Assembly (NCBI RefSeq): GCF_900186125.1
Contig: NZ_FYBQ01000011.1
Span: 46,331-110,330, forward strand
DNA: 64,000 bases
Origin: Listeria goaensis
GTDB taxonomy: Bacteria > Bacillota > Bacilli > Lactobacillales > Listeriaceae
Direction: 5' to 3'
In this document: positions 34,224 to 43,003 of the stretch, one piece after another
How the letters are laid out: each line of letters begins with the position of its first letter
Numbering within the stretch: the stretch's first letter is position 1
Notes under the pieces: generated by a model
Database searches by the model: none
Seen by the model: the letters and a program-made list of their open reading frames with translations, nothing else
Told to the model about the DNA's origin: nothing
Position numbers and translations under genes: made by a program

Positions 34224-34242
34224 AGAAAAGGACGTGTATAAA

Positions 34243-34545
34243 ATGGAATTAGAACAAACTATTATGGGACTTATCGTTTTTGGAGGCAACGCAAAAAGCG
34301 ATGCTATGCTCGCTATTGATGCAGCAAAAAAAGGTGATTTTGAAAAAGCCGACGAACAAATCAAATTAGCGGAGGAAGCTTTACTCGAAGCACATCATTC
34401 GCAAACGGCTTTAATCCAAGGAGAAGCTCGTGGTGAAAAAACAGAAGTGTCGCTTTTACTTGTGCATGCACAAGACCACTTGATGAATGCCATCACGTTT
34501 AAAGATTTAGCGAAAGAAATTGTTGAACTATATCGCACGAAATAA
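34243..34545 (+). CDS. PTS lactose/cellobiose-family EIIA
   Basis: 100 residues from ATG 34243 (AAAGGAC 10 bases upstream; a GTG at 34234 is too close to that site). The helical EIIA-Lac fold is recognisable from IMGLIVFGGNAKSDAMLAI and ALLEAHHSQTALIQGE, with the phospho-accepting histidine in LLVHAQDHLMNA. It is the partner of the EIIB 19 bases upstream. Confidence 0.92.
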   Translation: MELEQTIMGLIVFGGNAKSDAMLAIDAAKKGDFEKADEQIKLAEEALLEAHHSQTALIQGEARGEKTEVSLLLVHAQDHLMNAITFKDLAKEIVELYRTK

Positions 34546-34566
34546 GAGAAGAGAGGGTTTTTGACT

Positions 34567-35649
34567 ATGAGAAAATTAGGTATTTCGGTTTTCCCGCAAC
34601 ATGTTGCCTTAGAAGAATCACTACAATATATTGAAACTGCTGCAAAATATGGCTTCAGTCGTATTTTTACATGTTTAATTTCGGCAAACGATAAAGAAGA
34701 ATTCGCGAAACTCGAAACGATTTGTAAACGCGCGAATGAGCTCGGTTATGAAGTTATTGCCGACGTTGATCCGACTGTTTTTGAATCGCTTAATGTTACT
34801 TATCAAGAACTTGACCGTTTTAAAGAAATCGGCTTATCTGGTTTACGCCTTGATTTAGGTTTTTCGGGCGCGGAAGAAGCGGCAATGAGCTTTGATGACA
34901 ACGATTTAATGATTGAATTAAACATTAGTAACGGTACACGTTATGTTGAAAATATTTTATCTTATAAAGCAAATGTGGCAAACATTATCGGTTGCCATAA
35001 CTTTTATCCAAGACGCTACACGGCGCTTTCACGCGAGCACTTCTTACGTACGAGCAAGCAATTTAAAGATTTAAACTTAAGAACGGCTGCTTTTGTTTCT
35101 TCAAACAGCGGCGAATATGGTCCGTGGTTCGTTGTAGACGGGGGACTTCCAACGCTTGAGGAACATCGCGGCGTGGATATTACTGTTCAAGCGAAAGATT
35201 TGTGGAATACCGGTTTAATTGACGATGTTATTGTGGGGAACATGTTCGCATCTGAGGCGGAGCTAAAGGCACTCGGTGAACTGAACCGCAACGAATTACA
35301 AATCGCAGTTGAATTTTTACCAGGAACAACTGCTGTTGAAAAAGAAATCGTGTTGACGCAAAAACACTTCAACCGTGGCGACGTTTCCGCTTATGTTATC
35401 CGTTCAACGATGACGCGCGTAAACTTTAAAACGCATGATTTCCCAGCTCATGATACGGAAAAACTTGCTTTAGGTGATGTGACAATCGATAACAACGGCT
35501 ACGAGCGTTACAAAGGCGAAATGCAAATTGCTCTCCGTGATATGGAAAACTCTGGCAACACAAATATCGTGGCCCGTGTCGTTCCAGAAGAACGCTATTT
35601 GCTTGAAAATATTCTTCCGTGGCAACATTTTAGATTGGTGGAGAAATAA
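34567..35649 (+). CDS. DUF871 protein, MupG-like (GH170) 6-phospho-glycosidase candidate
   Basis: 360 residues from ATG 34567; GAGAGGG lies 9 bases upstream (a TTG at 34561 is too near). The N-terminal TIM-barrel start MRKLGISVFPQHVALEESLQ and the block NIIGCHNFYPRRYTALS identify DUF871. One member, S. aureus MupG, is a 6-phospho-N-acetylmuramidase that cleaves PTS-imported MurNAc-GlcNAc. The location after PTS EIIB and EIIA genes fits hydrolysis of a phosphorylated disaccharide, but the actual substrate here is unknown, since EII components of the lactose/cellobiose family are unlike the MurNAc-type transporter MupP. It ends in a strong terminator. Confidence 0.82.
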   Translation: MRKLGISVFPQHVALEESLQYIETAAKYGFSRIFTCLISANDKEEFAKLETICKRANELGYEVIADVDPTVFESLNVTYQELDRFKEIGLSGLRLDLGFSGAEEAAMSFDDNDLMIELNISNGTRYVENILSYKANVANIIGCHNFYPRRYTALSREHFLRTSKQFKDLNLRTAAFVSSNSGEYGPWFVVDGGLPTLEEHRGVDITVQAKDLWNTGLIDDVIVGNMFASEAELKALGELNRNELQIAVEFLPGTTAVEKEIVLTQKHFNRGDVSAYVIRSTMTRVNFKTHDFPAHDTEKLALGDVTIDNNGYERYKGEMQIALRDMENSGNTNIVARVVPEERYLLENILPWQHFRLVEK

Positions 35650-35662
35650 GATTAAGAAAAAG

Positions 35663-35686
35663 TGGTCGCGGAAGCGACCATTTTTT
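35663..35686 (+). terminator. Terminator of the sigma-54 operon
   Basis: TGGTCGC and GCGACCA form a perfect 7-bp stem around GGAA, followed by six T. Confidence 0.93.
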
Positions 35687-35748
35687 AGTAGAATGATTTA
35701 TACAACTTTAATTGTTTAAAATAAAAGAGTTTAGGATATAAATAAACA

Positions 35749-35797
35749 AAAATCCAGTGAAATCCATTTCGAAAGATGGAATTATTACTGGATTTTT
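35749..35797 (-). terminator. Terminator downstream of tRNA-Arg
   Basis: AAATCCAGT and ACTGGATTT form outer arms and CCAT/ATGG inner arms. A/T runs on both sides allow termination in either direction. It lies about 25 bases after the tRNA in its direction of transcription. Confidence 0.75.
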
Positions 35798-35822
35798 GCT
35801 TACCTATGTTTCTTTTTATAGA

Positions 35823-35897
35823 TGTCCTGAGAGGGAATCGAACCCACGACCTACAGCTTAGGAGGCTGTCGCTCTATCCTACTGAGCTACCAGGACA
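35823..35897 (-). tRNA. tRNA-Arg (anticodon CCU)
   Basis: On the minus strand the 75-nt gene folds into a full cloverleaf. Acceptor arms are TGTCCTG and CAGGACA; the D-loop contains AGCTCAGTAGGATAGAGC; the anticodon arm GACAGCCTCCTAAGCTGT displays CCT; the T-arm has GGTTCGATTCC. The 3' CCA is not encoded. CCU reads the rare AGG arginine codon. Confidence 0.96.
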
Positions 35898-35948
35898 AAA
35901 GCCTAACGAATTAATTTTATCAAACTAAGAGCGACTTTTCAAGGAAAT

Positions 35949-35990
35949 AAAAAGCGCGTGATCCTTATTTTAACAAGGTTCACACGCTTT
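35949..35990 (-). terminator. Terminator of mreBH
   Basis: AAAAGCGCGTGATCCTTA pairs with a TAACAAGGTTCACACGCTTT arm, nearly perfect, and A/T runs flank both ends. It follows immediately after the mreBH stop codon on the minus strand. Confidence 0.85.
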
Positions 35991-35992
35991 TT

Positions 35993-37000
35993 TTATTTTC
36001 CAGCTAGCTTATCTAATTTTTCGATATACTCCAGTGATTTTCCTGTGCCAATCGCAACCGATTCCATCGGACTTGGCGCCATATGTACTGGCACATCAAT
36101 TTGTTTTACAAGCCATTCTTGTAAGCCTTGAATGAGGGCACCGCCACCAGTTAAAACAATGCCGCGGTCAACAATATCGCCACTTAATTCCGCAGGGCAT
36201 TTTTCAAGCGTCAGGCGGATTGCTTCCAAAACACGATTTAATAGTTCAGAAATCGCATGTTGGATTTCATTCGAGGAAATTTCTACCACTTTCGGAAGAC
36301 CAGTGAGTAAATCGCGTCCGCGAACTTCCATTGTTTTTTCCGCATGCGGGATAGGCGCGTAGCCGAGTTCCATTTTGACGCGTTCAGCTGTGGATTCGCC
36401 AATTAAAACGTTATAATTTTTCCGAATGTACGCGATGATTTCTTCATCGATATGATCGCCGCCAGTTCGAATCGAGGTACTAGATACAACCCCTCCATAA
36501 GAAATAATCGCAATTTCAGTCGTTCCACCACCAATGTCGACAATGGTGTTCGCCAGTGGCTCGTCAACCGGAAGATCGGCTCCAATTGCGGCGGCTACAG
36601 GTTCCTCAATTAGAACGACAGAGCGCGCCCCCATGCTGCTAACCGCATCGGTAATCGCGCGACGTTCAACGGAAGTTGCTCCCGTAGGCGTACAAACGAT
36701 TACTTTTGGTTTCTTAAAACCTCCGCCTGCTGCGTTAATCCGTCGCATAATTTCCTGAAGAAGGCCGCTAGTAATATCAAAATCTGCAATAACTCCATCT
36801 CGCATTGGCCGTATCGCCACGATAGACGCAGGTGTTTTTCCAATCATATTTTTAGCTTCTGTTCCAATCGCTAAAACTTGTTTCGTGTGTGTGTCTAAAG
36901 CTACTACAGAAGGTTCGTTTAAAATGATACCTTTTGATTTGCTGTAGACGAGGATGTTCGCCGTACCTAAATCAATCCCAATTGTTGAACTCCCAAACAT
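35993..37000 (-). CDS. mreBH: Rod-shape-determining actin homologue MreBH/MreB
   Basis: 335 residues. The bacterial actin fold is marked by phosphate 1 [13 protein letters not shown] (about 7-19), connect and phosphate 2 segments [18 protein letters not shown] (near 155) and the adenosine motif [16 protein letters not shown] (near 285). MreB-type filaments on the inner membrane guide lateral wall synthesis. Lone position away from mreCD and gene order favour MreBH over MreB or Mbl. The 217-base gap upstream (37001-37217) contains AT-rich promoter-like sequence and the MFS terminator. Confidence 0.9.
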   Translation of the reverse strand: MFGSSTIGIDLGTANILVYSKSKGIILNEPSVVALDTHTKQVLAIGTEAKNMIGKTPASIVAIRPMRDGVIADFDITSGLLQEIMRRINAAGGGFKKPKVIVCTPTGATSVERRAITDAVSSMGARSVVLIEEPVAAAIGADLPVDEPLANTIVDIGGGTTEIAIISYGGVVSSTSIRTGGDHIDEEIIAYIRKNYNVLIGESTAERVKMELGYAPIPHAEKTMEVRGRDLLTGLPKVVEISSNEIQHAISELLNRVLEAIRLTLEKCPAELSGDIVDRGIVLTGGGALIQGLQEWLVKQIDVPVHMAPSPMESVAIGTGKSLEYIEKLDKLAGK

Positions 37001-37171
37001 TTTAACACCTAACTTTCTTTAACAATAAAATACTCGGCACAAAAGGCCTTATGGAACAGTATAAAGCTTTTTCGCGCGTTAAGCACCAGATTTAGCTTCA
37101 TGATAAGAAATGTTAATCAGAACCTTTTCTTTTTTTGAAGAAAGTAAATTCACCGTAATCTCTGTAATAAA

Positions 37172-37214
37172 AAAACATGTCGCGACCATCGTTTAAAATG
37201 CGATTGCCGCGACA
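37172..37214 (-). terminator. Terminator of the MFS transporter gene
   Basis: On the minus strand TGTCGCGG.CAATCG pairs with CGATGGTCGCGACA over a TTTTAAA loop, followed by seven T. Confidence 0.85.
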
Positions 37215-37217
37215 CGT

Positions 37218-38474
37218 TTAATGATGTGCTTTTTCATATTGAATGTACATAACGTAATAAATCAGTCCACTAATGACCGCCAAACTGGCAATAATCGCAA
37301 AAGTATAAAAATACCCAATGAATGTCGCAAGCGTAATGGCAAGTGGAGCAATGACTTTCCCGAGCGTATACCGAAGGCCCGCCGCCGAGAAATACATCGC
37401 CCGCTTATCTTCCGGTGCTAGTTTGGAAACGAAATTTTGCTGTATACCTACAGTCATCAGTTCAGCAAAACTAAATAAAATGATAGCGAAAATGGCACCA
37501 AGTGCGCCTGTTGAAATGGCAAAACACATAATAGCGATGCCGTATAAGAACGAGGAATTCATAAAGACAAATTTTTCCTTGTAACGTGTCATCCAGCGTG
37601 TCATAAACACAGTGAGTAACGCGACACAAAAGCCGTTGATGGAAACGACGACGCCAAATAGCTTTTCGCCGCTAAGCGGGATACCAAACAAGCTTGATGC
37701 GCCAATGACTTCTTTAATATAAAGCGGGAATAGAAGGTCAAGTTGCATGAAAGATTGCGAAATAATGACGCCAGCTAAAATGTAGAGGAAAAATATTTTA
37801 TCTTTGAAAATTAATTGGTAATTTTTAATTTGCTCCATTAAAACGGTTAAAATATTTTTGCTCGCTTGTTCCTTTCTTAAGACTGGGTTTAGCGCGAGCG
37901 GCGCCGTTTCATGACCAAATTTTTGCAAAAGAAAAAGAAGAACAATATCAAAAAATGTAATCGCGAGTAGCGTCTGAACGGTGAAGCTGTTAAAGACGAC
38001 CGCCCCAATAATTGGGCCAATCACAACGGCGATGTTAATCATCATGTAGAAAACCGAATAAACATGGCTACGATGTTCTGGCTTCACAACGTCAGCAATC
38101 ATCGCCTGGCTCGCCGGCTGATAAAACGCCATAAAAATACTCGCAATCGTGAATCCAAAAAAGCTCAGGTACGGTGAGTCAACAAACGAAAGTGCCCCAA
38201 TGGCAAAGATTAAAAAACCAATTCCTTCACCAACAACGGAAATGCTCATCATCCGTTTTCGTCCGTAAACATCAGCGAAATAGCCACCGAGTAACGCAGT
38301 AATAACGGCCAAAAGTTGCGAAACAATCAGGAGCAAGCTCGTTGTTTGCCGCCCAATCGCTTCTGAAAAATATAAAGTCAAAAAAGGGAACACCGTCCAA
38401 AAAGAAATATCAAGCAGTGCCTCCCCAAAAAGGCGCACTTTTAAATTAATATCCCATGTAGAAAATCTCATCAT
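37218..38474 (-). CDS. Major facilitator superfamily transporter
   Basis: About 418 residues with 12 predicted transmembrane helices. The MFS A-motif between helices 2 and 3 is GGYFADVYGRKRMM (about residues 63-76). A basic linker splits the two six-helix halves near residue 200. It resembles drug-efflux or YfkF-like exporters. Two ATG codons in a row open the gene. The AAGAAGG site favours the second (38471). Substrate unknown. Confidence 0.85.
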   Translation of the reverse strand: MMRFSTWDINLKVRLFGEALLDISFWTVFPFLTLYFSEAIGRQTTSLLLIVSQLLAVITALLGGYFADVYGRKRMMSISVVGEGIGFLIFAIGALSFVDSPYLSFFGFTIASIFMAFYQPASQAMIADVVKPEHRSHVYSVFYMMINIAVVIGPIIGAVVFNSFTVQTLLAITFFDIVLLFLLQKFGHETAPLALNPVLRKEQASKNILTVLMEQIKNYQLIFKDKIFFLYILAGVIISQSFMQLDLLFPLYIKEVIGASSLFGIPLSGEKLFGVVVSINGFCVALLTVFMTRWMTRYKEKFVFMNSSFLYGIAIMCFAISTGALGAIFAIILFSFAELMTVGIQQNFVSKLAPEDKRAMYFSAAGLRYTLGKVIAPLAITLATFIGYFYTFAIIASLAVISGLIYYVMYIQYEKAHH

Positions 38475-38502
38475 ATACCTTCTTTCTCTGTTTAAAATAA
38501 AA

Positions 38503-38540
38503 GAAGCCCCTCCCGAAATTGCAAGCAGGAGGGAGCTTTC
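38503..38540 (-). terminator. Terminator of the aminopeptidase gene
   Basis: On the minus strand GAAAGCTCCCTCC pairs with GGGAGGGGCTTC, followed by TTTTATTTT. Confidence 0.85.
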
Positions 38541-38568
38541 ACGCGGTATATGTTATACGCAAAGGATT

Positions 38569-39801
38569 TTAAAATGCCCAGTCGCCATTACGAAATACAG
38601 GAATCGTTTCACCTGATTTCGTGATGCCATCAATGTTCATCTTATCTGAACCAATCATAAAGTCAACATGCGTTAAACTCGTGTTAACACCGCGCGCGTC
38701 AAGTTCCTCACGACTCATGTTTTCACCGTTTTTAATGTTAAACGCATAAGCGCTTCCGATTGCTAAATGGTTTGAAGCATTTTCATCAAATAGCGTGTTG
38801 TAGAATAAAATACCGCTTTGTGAAATCGGGGACGGATCTGGAACGAGCGCCACTTCGCCTAAATAGTGAGAGCCTTCATCTGTATTCACTAAATCTTGTA
38901 AAATATCCTGTCCTTTTTCAGCTTCAACGCCTACAATACGACCATCTTCAAAAGTAAGTTTAAAGTTATCGATAACGTTTCCAGAGTAACTTAACGGTTT
39001 TGTACTAGAAACGTAACCTTTCACGCTCGTTTTTTCCGCGCAACAGAAAACTTCTTCCGTCGGCATATTTGCCATAAATTCATGCCCTTTTGCATTATAA
39101 CTACCAGCACCCACCCAAACGTGGTCTTCCGGTAAACCAATATAAAGGTCAGTTCCCGGAGCTGTGTAATGTAATGTTTTAAATTGTTTTTCGTTTAATT
39201 CATTTGCTTTAGCATTTAAAGTAGTATCGTGGTTTTTCCAAGTTTCAACGGGATTATCCGTATTGACGCGCGTTGTTTCAAAAATGGTTTCCCAAAGTGT
39301 TGGAACTTGTTTTTCGAGTGGTAAGTCAGGAAATACTTTCTCTGCCCAGCCAGCAGAAGCAGCTGCCACAACAGTCCAGCTTACAACATTCGCCATTGAG
39401 AGTTCACGGAATTCACTAAGTGCTTCTCCCATTGTTTTTTGGTTAGCAGAAATTTTTTCACTTGCTACGTCTTTAAGTAAATCAGGATTTTCTGATACGA
39501 TGGAAATAAAACAAGCACCTTCTTTAGCGAGTTCAGTTCGTTCTTTCACGCGATGTTCAGGAGCTGTTTCAAAAACGGACAGCGGGGCGCTGTGATAGCG
39601 CTCAAGTGTTACCGCTTCATCATTCCAATTTACAATCACATCTAAAGCACCTGCTTCAAATGCATACTTGGTAATTAAACGCGTAAGAGGCGCCGATTCG
39701 ATGCTAGAAGCAATCACAACTTTTTGATTTGGCTGAACATTCACACCAACTTTAACGATTAGTTCAGCGTATTTGTTTAACTTTTCATTAAATTTTGTCA
39801 C
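38569..39801 (-). CDS. M29 family metallo-aminopeptidase (AmpS/PepS)
   Basis: 410 residues, full length for the M29 thermophilic-aminopeptidase family, which removes N-terminal residues from peptides in the cytoplasm with two divalent metals. The N-terminal domain begins FNEKLNKYAELIVKVGVNVQ. The metal-ligand regions are visible in the C-terminal half: GHEFMANMPTEEVFCCAEKT, GEVALVPDPSPISQSG and NASNHLAIGSAYAF, with a final HVDFMIGSDKMNIDGI. It is monocistronic, with its own terminator. Confidence 0.92.
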   Translation of the reverse strand: MTKFNEKLNKYAELIVKVGVNVQPNQKVVIASSIESAPLTRLITKYAFEAGALDVIVNWNDEAVTLERYHSAPLSVFETAPEHRVKERTELAKEGACFISIVSENPDLLKDVASEKISANQKTMGEALSEFRELSMANVVSWTVVAAASAGWAEKVFPDLPLEKQVPTLWETIFETTRVNTDNPVETWKNHDTTLNAKANELNEKQFKTLHYTAPGTDLYIGLPEDHVWVGAGSYNAKGHEFMANMPTEEVFCCAEKTSVKGYVSSTKPLSYSGNVIDNFKLTFEDGRIVGVEAEKGQDILQDLVNTDEGSHYLGEVALVPDPSPISQSGILFYNTLFDENASNHLAIGSAYAFNIKNGENMSREELDARGVNTSLTHVDFMIGSDKMNIDGITKSGETIPVFRNGDWAF

Positions 39802-39878
39802 AATATATCACACCTATCTTTTTCGATAAGATAATAGTAGCTTAAAATTACTGGGAAAGCAACGATTGAGCAAGAAAA

Positions 39879-39906
39879 AACCTGCACATTTTTATATTGT
39901 ACAGGT
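39879..39906 (-). terminator. Terminator of the LapA-domain gene
   Basis: On the minus strand ACCTGTAC pairs with GTGCAGGT (one G-U) and is followed by TTTTTTCTT. Confidence 0.85.
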
Positions 39907-39913
39907 CAATTCA

Positions 39914-40153
39914 TTATTTTTTTCTAAAATAACTAAAACCAAACATGATTAAAGCACCAATTAATGTGGAAAATAAAATCACGAGAACTAAAGGCATTTC
40001 AACATGCATGAAAATGAAGTTTACACGAACCTTTTCGGCATTCACAGCTGCAAAAATAATAATAAAAACAACTAAAATTGCACTAACGATTAGTTTAACA
40101 GGAACTGGTTTCTTCGTACTGTTTTTTTTAGGTGTTGCTTGATCATTGGCCAT
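39914..40153 (-). CDS. LapA/DUF1049 small membrane protein
   Basis: 79 residues. A lysine-rich cytoplasmic start (TPKKNSTKKPVPVK) leads into two hydrophobic helices (about 20-39 and 53-73) with the DUF1049 signature NAEKVRVNFIFMHVEMPLVL between them. In enteric bacteria LapA acts in lipopolysaccharide control, which does not apply here; the Gram-positive role is unknown. AAAGGAGG precedes the ATG. Confidence 0.8.
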   Translation of the reverse strand: MANDQATPKKNSTKKPVPVKLIVSAILVVFIIIFAAVNAEKVRVNFIFMHVEMPLVLVILFSTLIGALIMFGFSYFRKK

Positions 40154-40307
40154 CTCGATTCCTCCTTTTCAATTATCATAAGGAATAATCGGAGAAAAAA
40201 CAAACGATAAGAATAAATTTGACAATATTTCGAACTTTTTATAAAACGTATTTTTTTTTGCATAAAAATTGATATAATGTATTTAAAAAAAAGAAGATGG
40301 GGAATTT

Positions 40308-40670
40308 ATGAGAATTTTTATTGCGTTATTGTCATTTACAGTTGCTGTTACGGGTTTTATTTTTCAGATAAATACTCAAAACGTTGTGTTGGTCAATATT
40401 TTTAGTGTTTCTGCAGAAGAAATGGGACGATTTGGTTACATATGTTCAAGCCTAATGGTTACGGCAAGTATTTTATACTTAGTGGGGAAAAATAACCGTT
40501 ATTTAAGCTTAACCGCTGTGGCTACTTGGGGAATGCTTGCATTAGTTGGTTTCTTTATTGAACCAGGTTATCAGTCGATTTTATTTATCCGTCCCATTAC
40601 ATGCGCGCTATGCATCATTTTAGCATTATTCGTATTCATTCCATCATTTAAAAATCAAAATCAAGATTAA
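40308..40670 (+). CDS. Uncharacterised four-helix membrane protein
   Basis: 120 residues that I do not recognise. Four hydrophobic segments (about 3-20, 44-61, 68-82 and 90-110) fill nearly the whole protein, and the C-terminus is polar (SFKNQNQD). An extended -10 promoter (TGATATAAT, 40270-40278) and a GGGGAA ribosome site precede it, and a strong bidirectional terminator follows, so it is a real monocistronic gene. Confidence 0.75.
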   Translation: MRIFIALLSFTVAVTGFIFQINTQNVVLVNIFSVSAEEMGRFGYICSSLMVTASILYLVGKNNRYLSLTAVATWGMLALVGFFIEPGYQSILFIRPITCALCIILALFVFIPSFKNQNQD

Positions 40671-40671
40671 A

Positions 40672-40715
40672 TAAAAGAACTAAGCCAGTCACTGGCTTAG
40701 TTCTTTTATTTTGTA
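40672..40715. terminator. Bidirectional terminator
   Basis: AAAAGAACTAAGCCAGT and ACTGGCTTAGTTCTTTT form a perfect 17-bp stem around one base, with A/T runs on both sides, between two convergent genes. Confidence 0.95.
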
Positions 40716-40731
40716 GAAAACTATCATTTTC

Positions 40732-41178
40732 TTAGCCTAAAAGCACGTCCACATATGTTTTAGCATAAGCTTCTGCACGCTCAACGTCCTCTTCGTCAGG
40801 GTCTAAATCTACTTTTAGCCCAGCAACAGGGACTGTCGCACCTTGTTCTTTTAAGCGGGTTTCAACAAGGTCTACTGTTAAGCAGAACTCATCATAAAAT
40901 GTATCGCCCGACCCGAACGATGCACAAACTTTTCCAGAAAAGTCTACATCAGCCATATCCTCATAAAAATCAACAAATTCATCTGGAAGTTGACCGTCGT
41001 CATACGTGTAACCACCGATAAGCGCTCCGTCGTAGTCAAGTAAATCTTCCGGTTCAACATTGATACACTCTTCGATTTCAACTTCAATATCGTATTTCTC
41101 TAATTCTTCACCTAAGATGTCCGCAATTTCTTGAGTGTTTCCAGTCATACTTGCATAAACAATCATCACTTTTGCCAT
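40732..41178 (-). CDS. Flavodoxin
   Basis: 148 residues, short-chain flavodoxin length. The FMN phosphate loop is VYASMTGNTQEIADIL (residues 7-22), and the isoalloxazine-binding loops are GGYTYDDGQLP and FGSGDTFYDEFC. The protein is very acidic, as usual for this electron carrier. It could supply electrons to radical-SAM, ribonucleotide reductase NrdI-independent or fatty-acid desaturation systems; no partner gene is next to it. Confidence 0.94.
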   Translation of the reverse strand: MAKVMIVYASMTGNTQEIADILGEELEKYDIEVEIEECINVEPEDLLDYDGALIGGYTYDDGQLPDEFVDFYEDMADVDFSGKVCASFGSGDTFYDEFCLTVDLVETRLKEQGATVPVAGLKVDLDPDEEDVERAEAYAKTYVDVLLG

Positions 41179-41381
41179 CTTCTAACCACCATTTTCTAAG
41201 AATTTTGTGAACAGCTATTCATAATGTAAAAAAATGGATAGCTTGATAAAGTCTTCACCAATAACTCTATTATAAATGTTCGAAAAAATTGTGCAACCTT
41301 TTTTATAGAATACTTTATTTTATGCTAGTAGAAGGTTATAATAAAGAATAGTGGAATTTTTTAGGGAGGATGAAAAACGAA

Positions 41382-42140
41382 ATGATCACACTTAAATCAC
41401 GCCGCGAAATTGACGAAATGAAACGTGCTGGCGATATTTTAGTTGCAACACACCAAGAAATCGCAAAATTAATTCAACCAGGCATTACAACTTGGGATAT
41501 TGAAGTGTTTACAGAAAAGTTTTTAAAAAGCCAAGGAGCTACTCCGGAACAAAAAGGCTTTGAAGGATATGAGTATGCGACATGTGCAAGCATTAATGAT
41601 GAAATTTGCCATGGTTTTCCGCGCAAAACCCCTTTAAAAGAAGGCGATATAGTGACGGTTGATATGGTCGTGAATTATCACGGAGCGCTTGCAGATTCAG
41701 CTTGGACTTATGCTGTCGGTGAAGTGAGCGACGAAGTGAAGCACTTAATGGAAGTAACGCGCAAATCACTTTATCTTGGAATTGAACAAGCTCAAGTCGG
41801 AAATCGAATTGGCGACATCGGTCATGCCATTCAAACGTATGTCGAAAACGAAAAGTTAAGTGTCGTACGTGATTTCATCGGTCACGGTGTTGGCCCAACA
41901 TTACATGAAAAACCAGAAGTCCCACATTACGGACAACCCGGTAAAGGACCTCGCTTAAAAGAAGGCATGGTAATTACAATTGAACCAATGGTAAATATTG
42001 GTGATTGGCGTGCTAAAATGGACGATAATGGCTGGACAGCTCGAACTGTTGATGGCTCACTTTCTGCGCAATATGAACATACGATTGCGATTACAAAAAA
42101 TGGTCCAGAAATTTTGACTTATCAAGGTGAAAACGACTAA
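41382..42140 (+). CDS. map: Type I methionine aminopeptidase
   Basis: 252 residues from ATG 41382 (MITLKSRREIDEMK, the family start). An ATG at 41370 is directly against the GGGAGG site and is unlikely. It removes the initiator methionine. The metal ligands are seen in TVDMVVNYHGALADSAW (two Asp), GHGVGPTLHEKP (His), TIEPMV (Glu) and QYEHTIAIT (Glu). It stands alone, not in the ribosomal-protein operon, so it is probably a second isozyme like the additional Map of Bacillus. Confidence 0.94.
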   Translation: MITLKSRREIDEMKRAGDILVATHQEIAKLIQPGITTWDIEVFTEKFLKSQGATPEQKGFEGYEYATCASINDEICHGFPRKTPLKEGDIVTVDMVVNYHGALADSAWTYAVGEVSDEVKHLMEVTRKSLYLGIEQAQVGNRIGDIGHAIQTYVENEKLSVVRDFIGHGVGPTLHEKPEVPHYGQPGKGPRLKEGMVITIEPMVNIGDWRAKMDDNGWTARTVDGSLSAQYEHTIAITKNGPEILTYQGEND

Positions 42141-42144
42141 AGAC

Positions 42145-42176
42145 AAAACTGCAACATACACATGTTGCAGTTTTTT
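42145..42176 (+). terminator. Terminator of map
   Basis: AAAACTGCAACAT pairs with ATGTTGCAGTTTT around four bases, followed by a T-run. Confidence 0.93.
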
Positions 42177-42193
42177 AAGAAAGAAGGGATAAA

Positions 42194-43003
42194 ATGGGGG
42201 AGAAGCTTACAATACAAAGAACAAAAGTCCCATTCACTAAAGAACGTTTGCTCACTGAATTTAGAGAAGCCGGCTTAAAAGAAGGGGACACGATTATTTT
42301 TCACGCCTCCATGTCACAAGCTGGCTGGATTTGTGGCGGTGCTATTACACTTATTGATGCACTGCAAACGGTTATAACGAAAAGTGGAACGATTGTCATG
42401 CCTGCTCAAACAGGAGGCTTGTCCGACCCGGAAAATTGGGAAAACCCTCCAGTACCAAAAGAATGGTGGGAAGAAATCAGAGAAACAATGCCAGTCTTTG
42501 ATCCAAACCGAACACCGAGCTATAAAATGGGTGTTATCGCAGAAACTTTCCGAGCACTTCCAGAAGTGTCAAGGAGCAATCACCCCTTTTATTCCTTCAC
42601 AGCTTGGGGGAAACACGCGGCAGAAATCCTCGAAAATCACTCTTTAGAACATGGTTTTGGGGAAAATTCTCCTTTAGGGAAGCTGTATCAAATAACAGGT
42701 AGTAAAATCGTTTTGTTCGGTGTTGATAATGATTCAAACACATCGCTTCATTTGGCAGAAGAACGGTCAAACAAAGTCGCAAATAAAATGAATAGAGCGA
42801 CACTGCTTAAAAACAATGCGCGGGTTATCCAAATGTTTGAAGAAAAGAATTACAACAGCGAAGTGTTCTTAAAAATCGGCGAAGTTTTTGAAAAAGAAAA
42901 GGGGAGCCACAAAAAAGAAATTGCGCTCGCCCCGTCTAAAATATTCGATTTAAAAGAATTTGTTGATTTTGCGGAAAACTACTTAAATACGAATGAAGCT
43001 TAA
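42194..43003 (+). CDS. Aminoglycoside 3-N-acetyltransferase-like protein (YokD family)
   Basis: 269 residues of the AAC(3) antibiotic acetyltransferase fold. The family blocks are EGDTIIFHASMSQAGWICGG (residues 30-49), VMPAQTGGLSDPENW, the RSNHPFYSFTAWG block (about residues 129-141) and GKIYQ-like LGKLYQITGSKIVLFGV. Chromosomal relatives such as B. subtilis YokD are often not resistance genes, so actual aminoglycoside modification is uncertain. The 3' end overlaps the convergent UPF0435 gene by 21 bases. Confidence 0.87.
   Translation: MGEKLTIQRTKVPFTKERLLTEFREAGLKEGDTIIFHASMSQAGWICGGAITLIDALQTVITKSGTIVMPAQTGGLSDPENWENPPVPKEWWEEIRETMPVFDPNRTPSYKMGVIAETFRALPEVSRSNHPFYSFTAWGKHAAEILENHSLEHGFGENSPLGKLYQITGSKIVLFGVDNDSNTSLHLAEERSNKVANKMNRATLLKNNARVIQMFEEKNYNSEVFLKIGEVFEKEKGSHKKEIALAPSKIFDLKEFVDFAENYLNTNEA

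Noticed and set aside
35663..35797. CRISPR or repeat array suggested by several nearby hairpins
   Set aside because: The hairpins differ in sequence and each fits as a terminator of an adjacent gene; there are no regularly spaced direct repeats here or elsewhere in the window.
42194..43003. Calling the AAC(3)-like gene an acquired antibiotic-resistance gene
   Set aside because: It is a chromosomal YokD-type member in conserved context without mobile element signals; resistance activity cannot be claimed from sequence.
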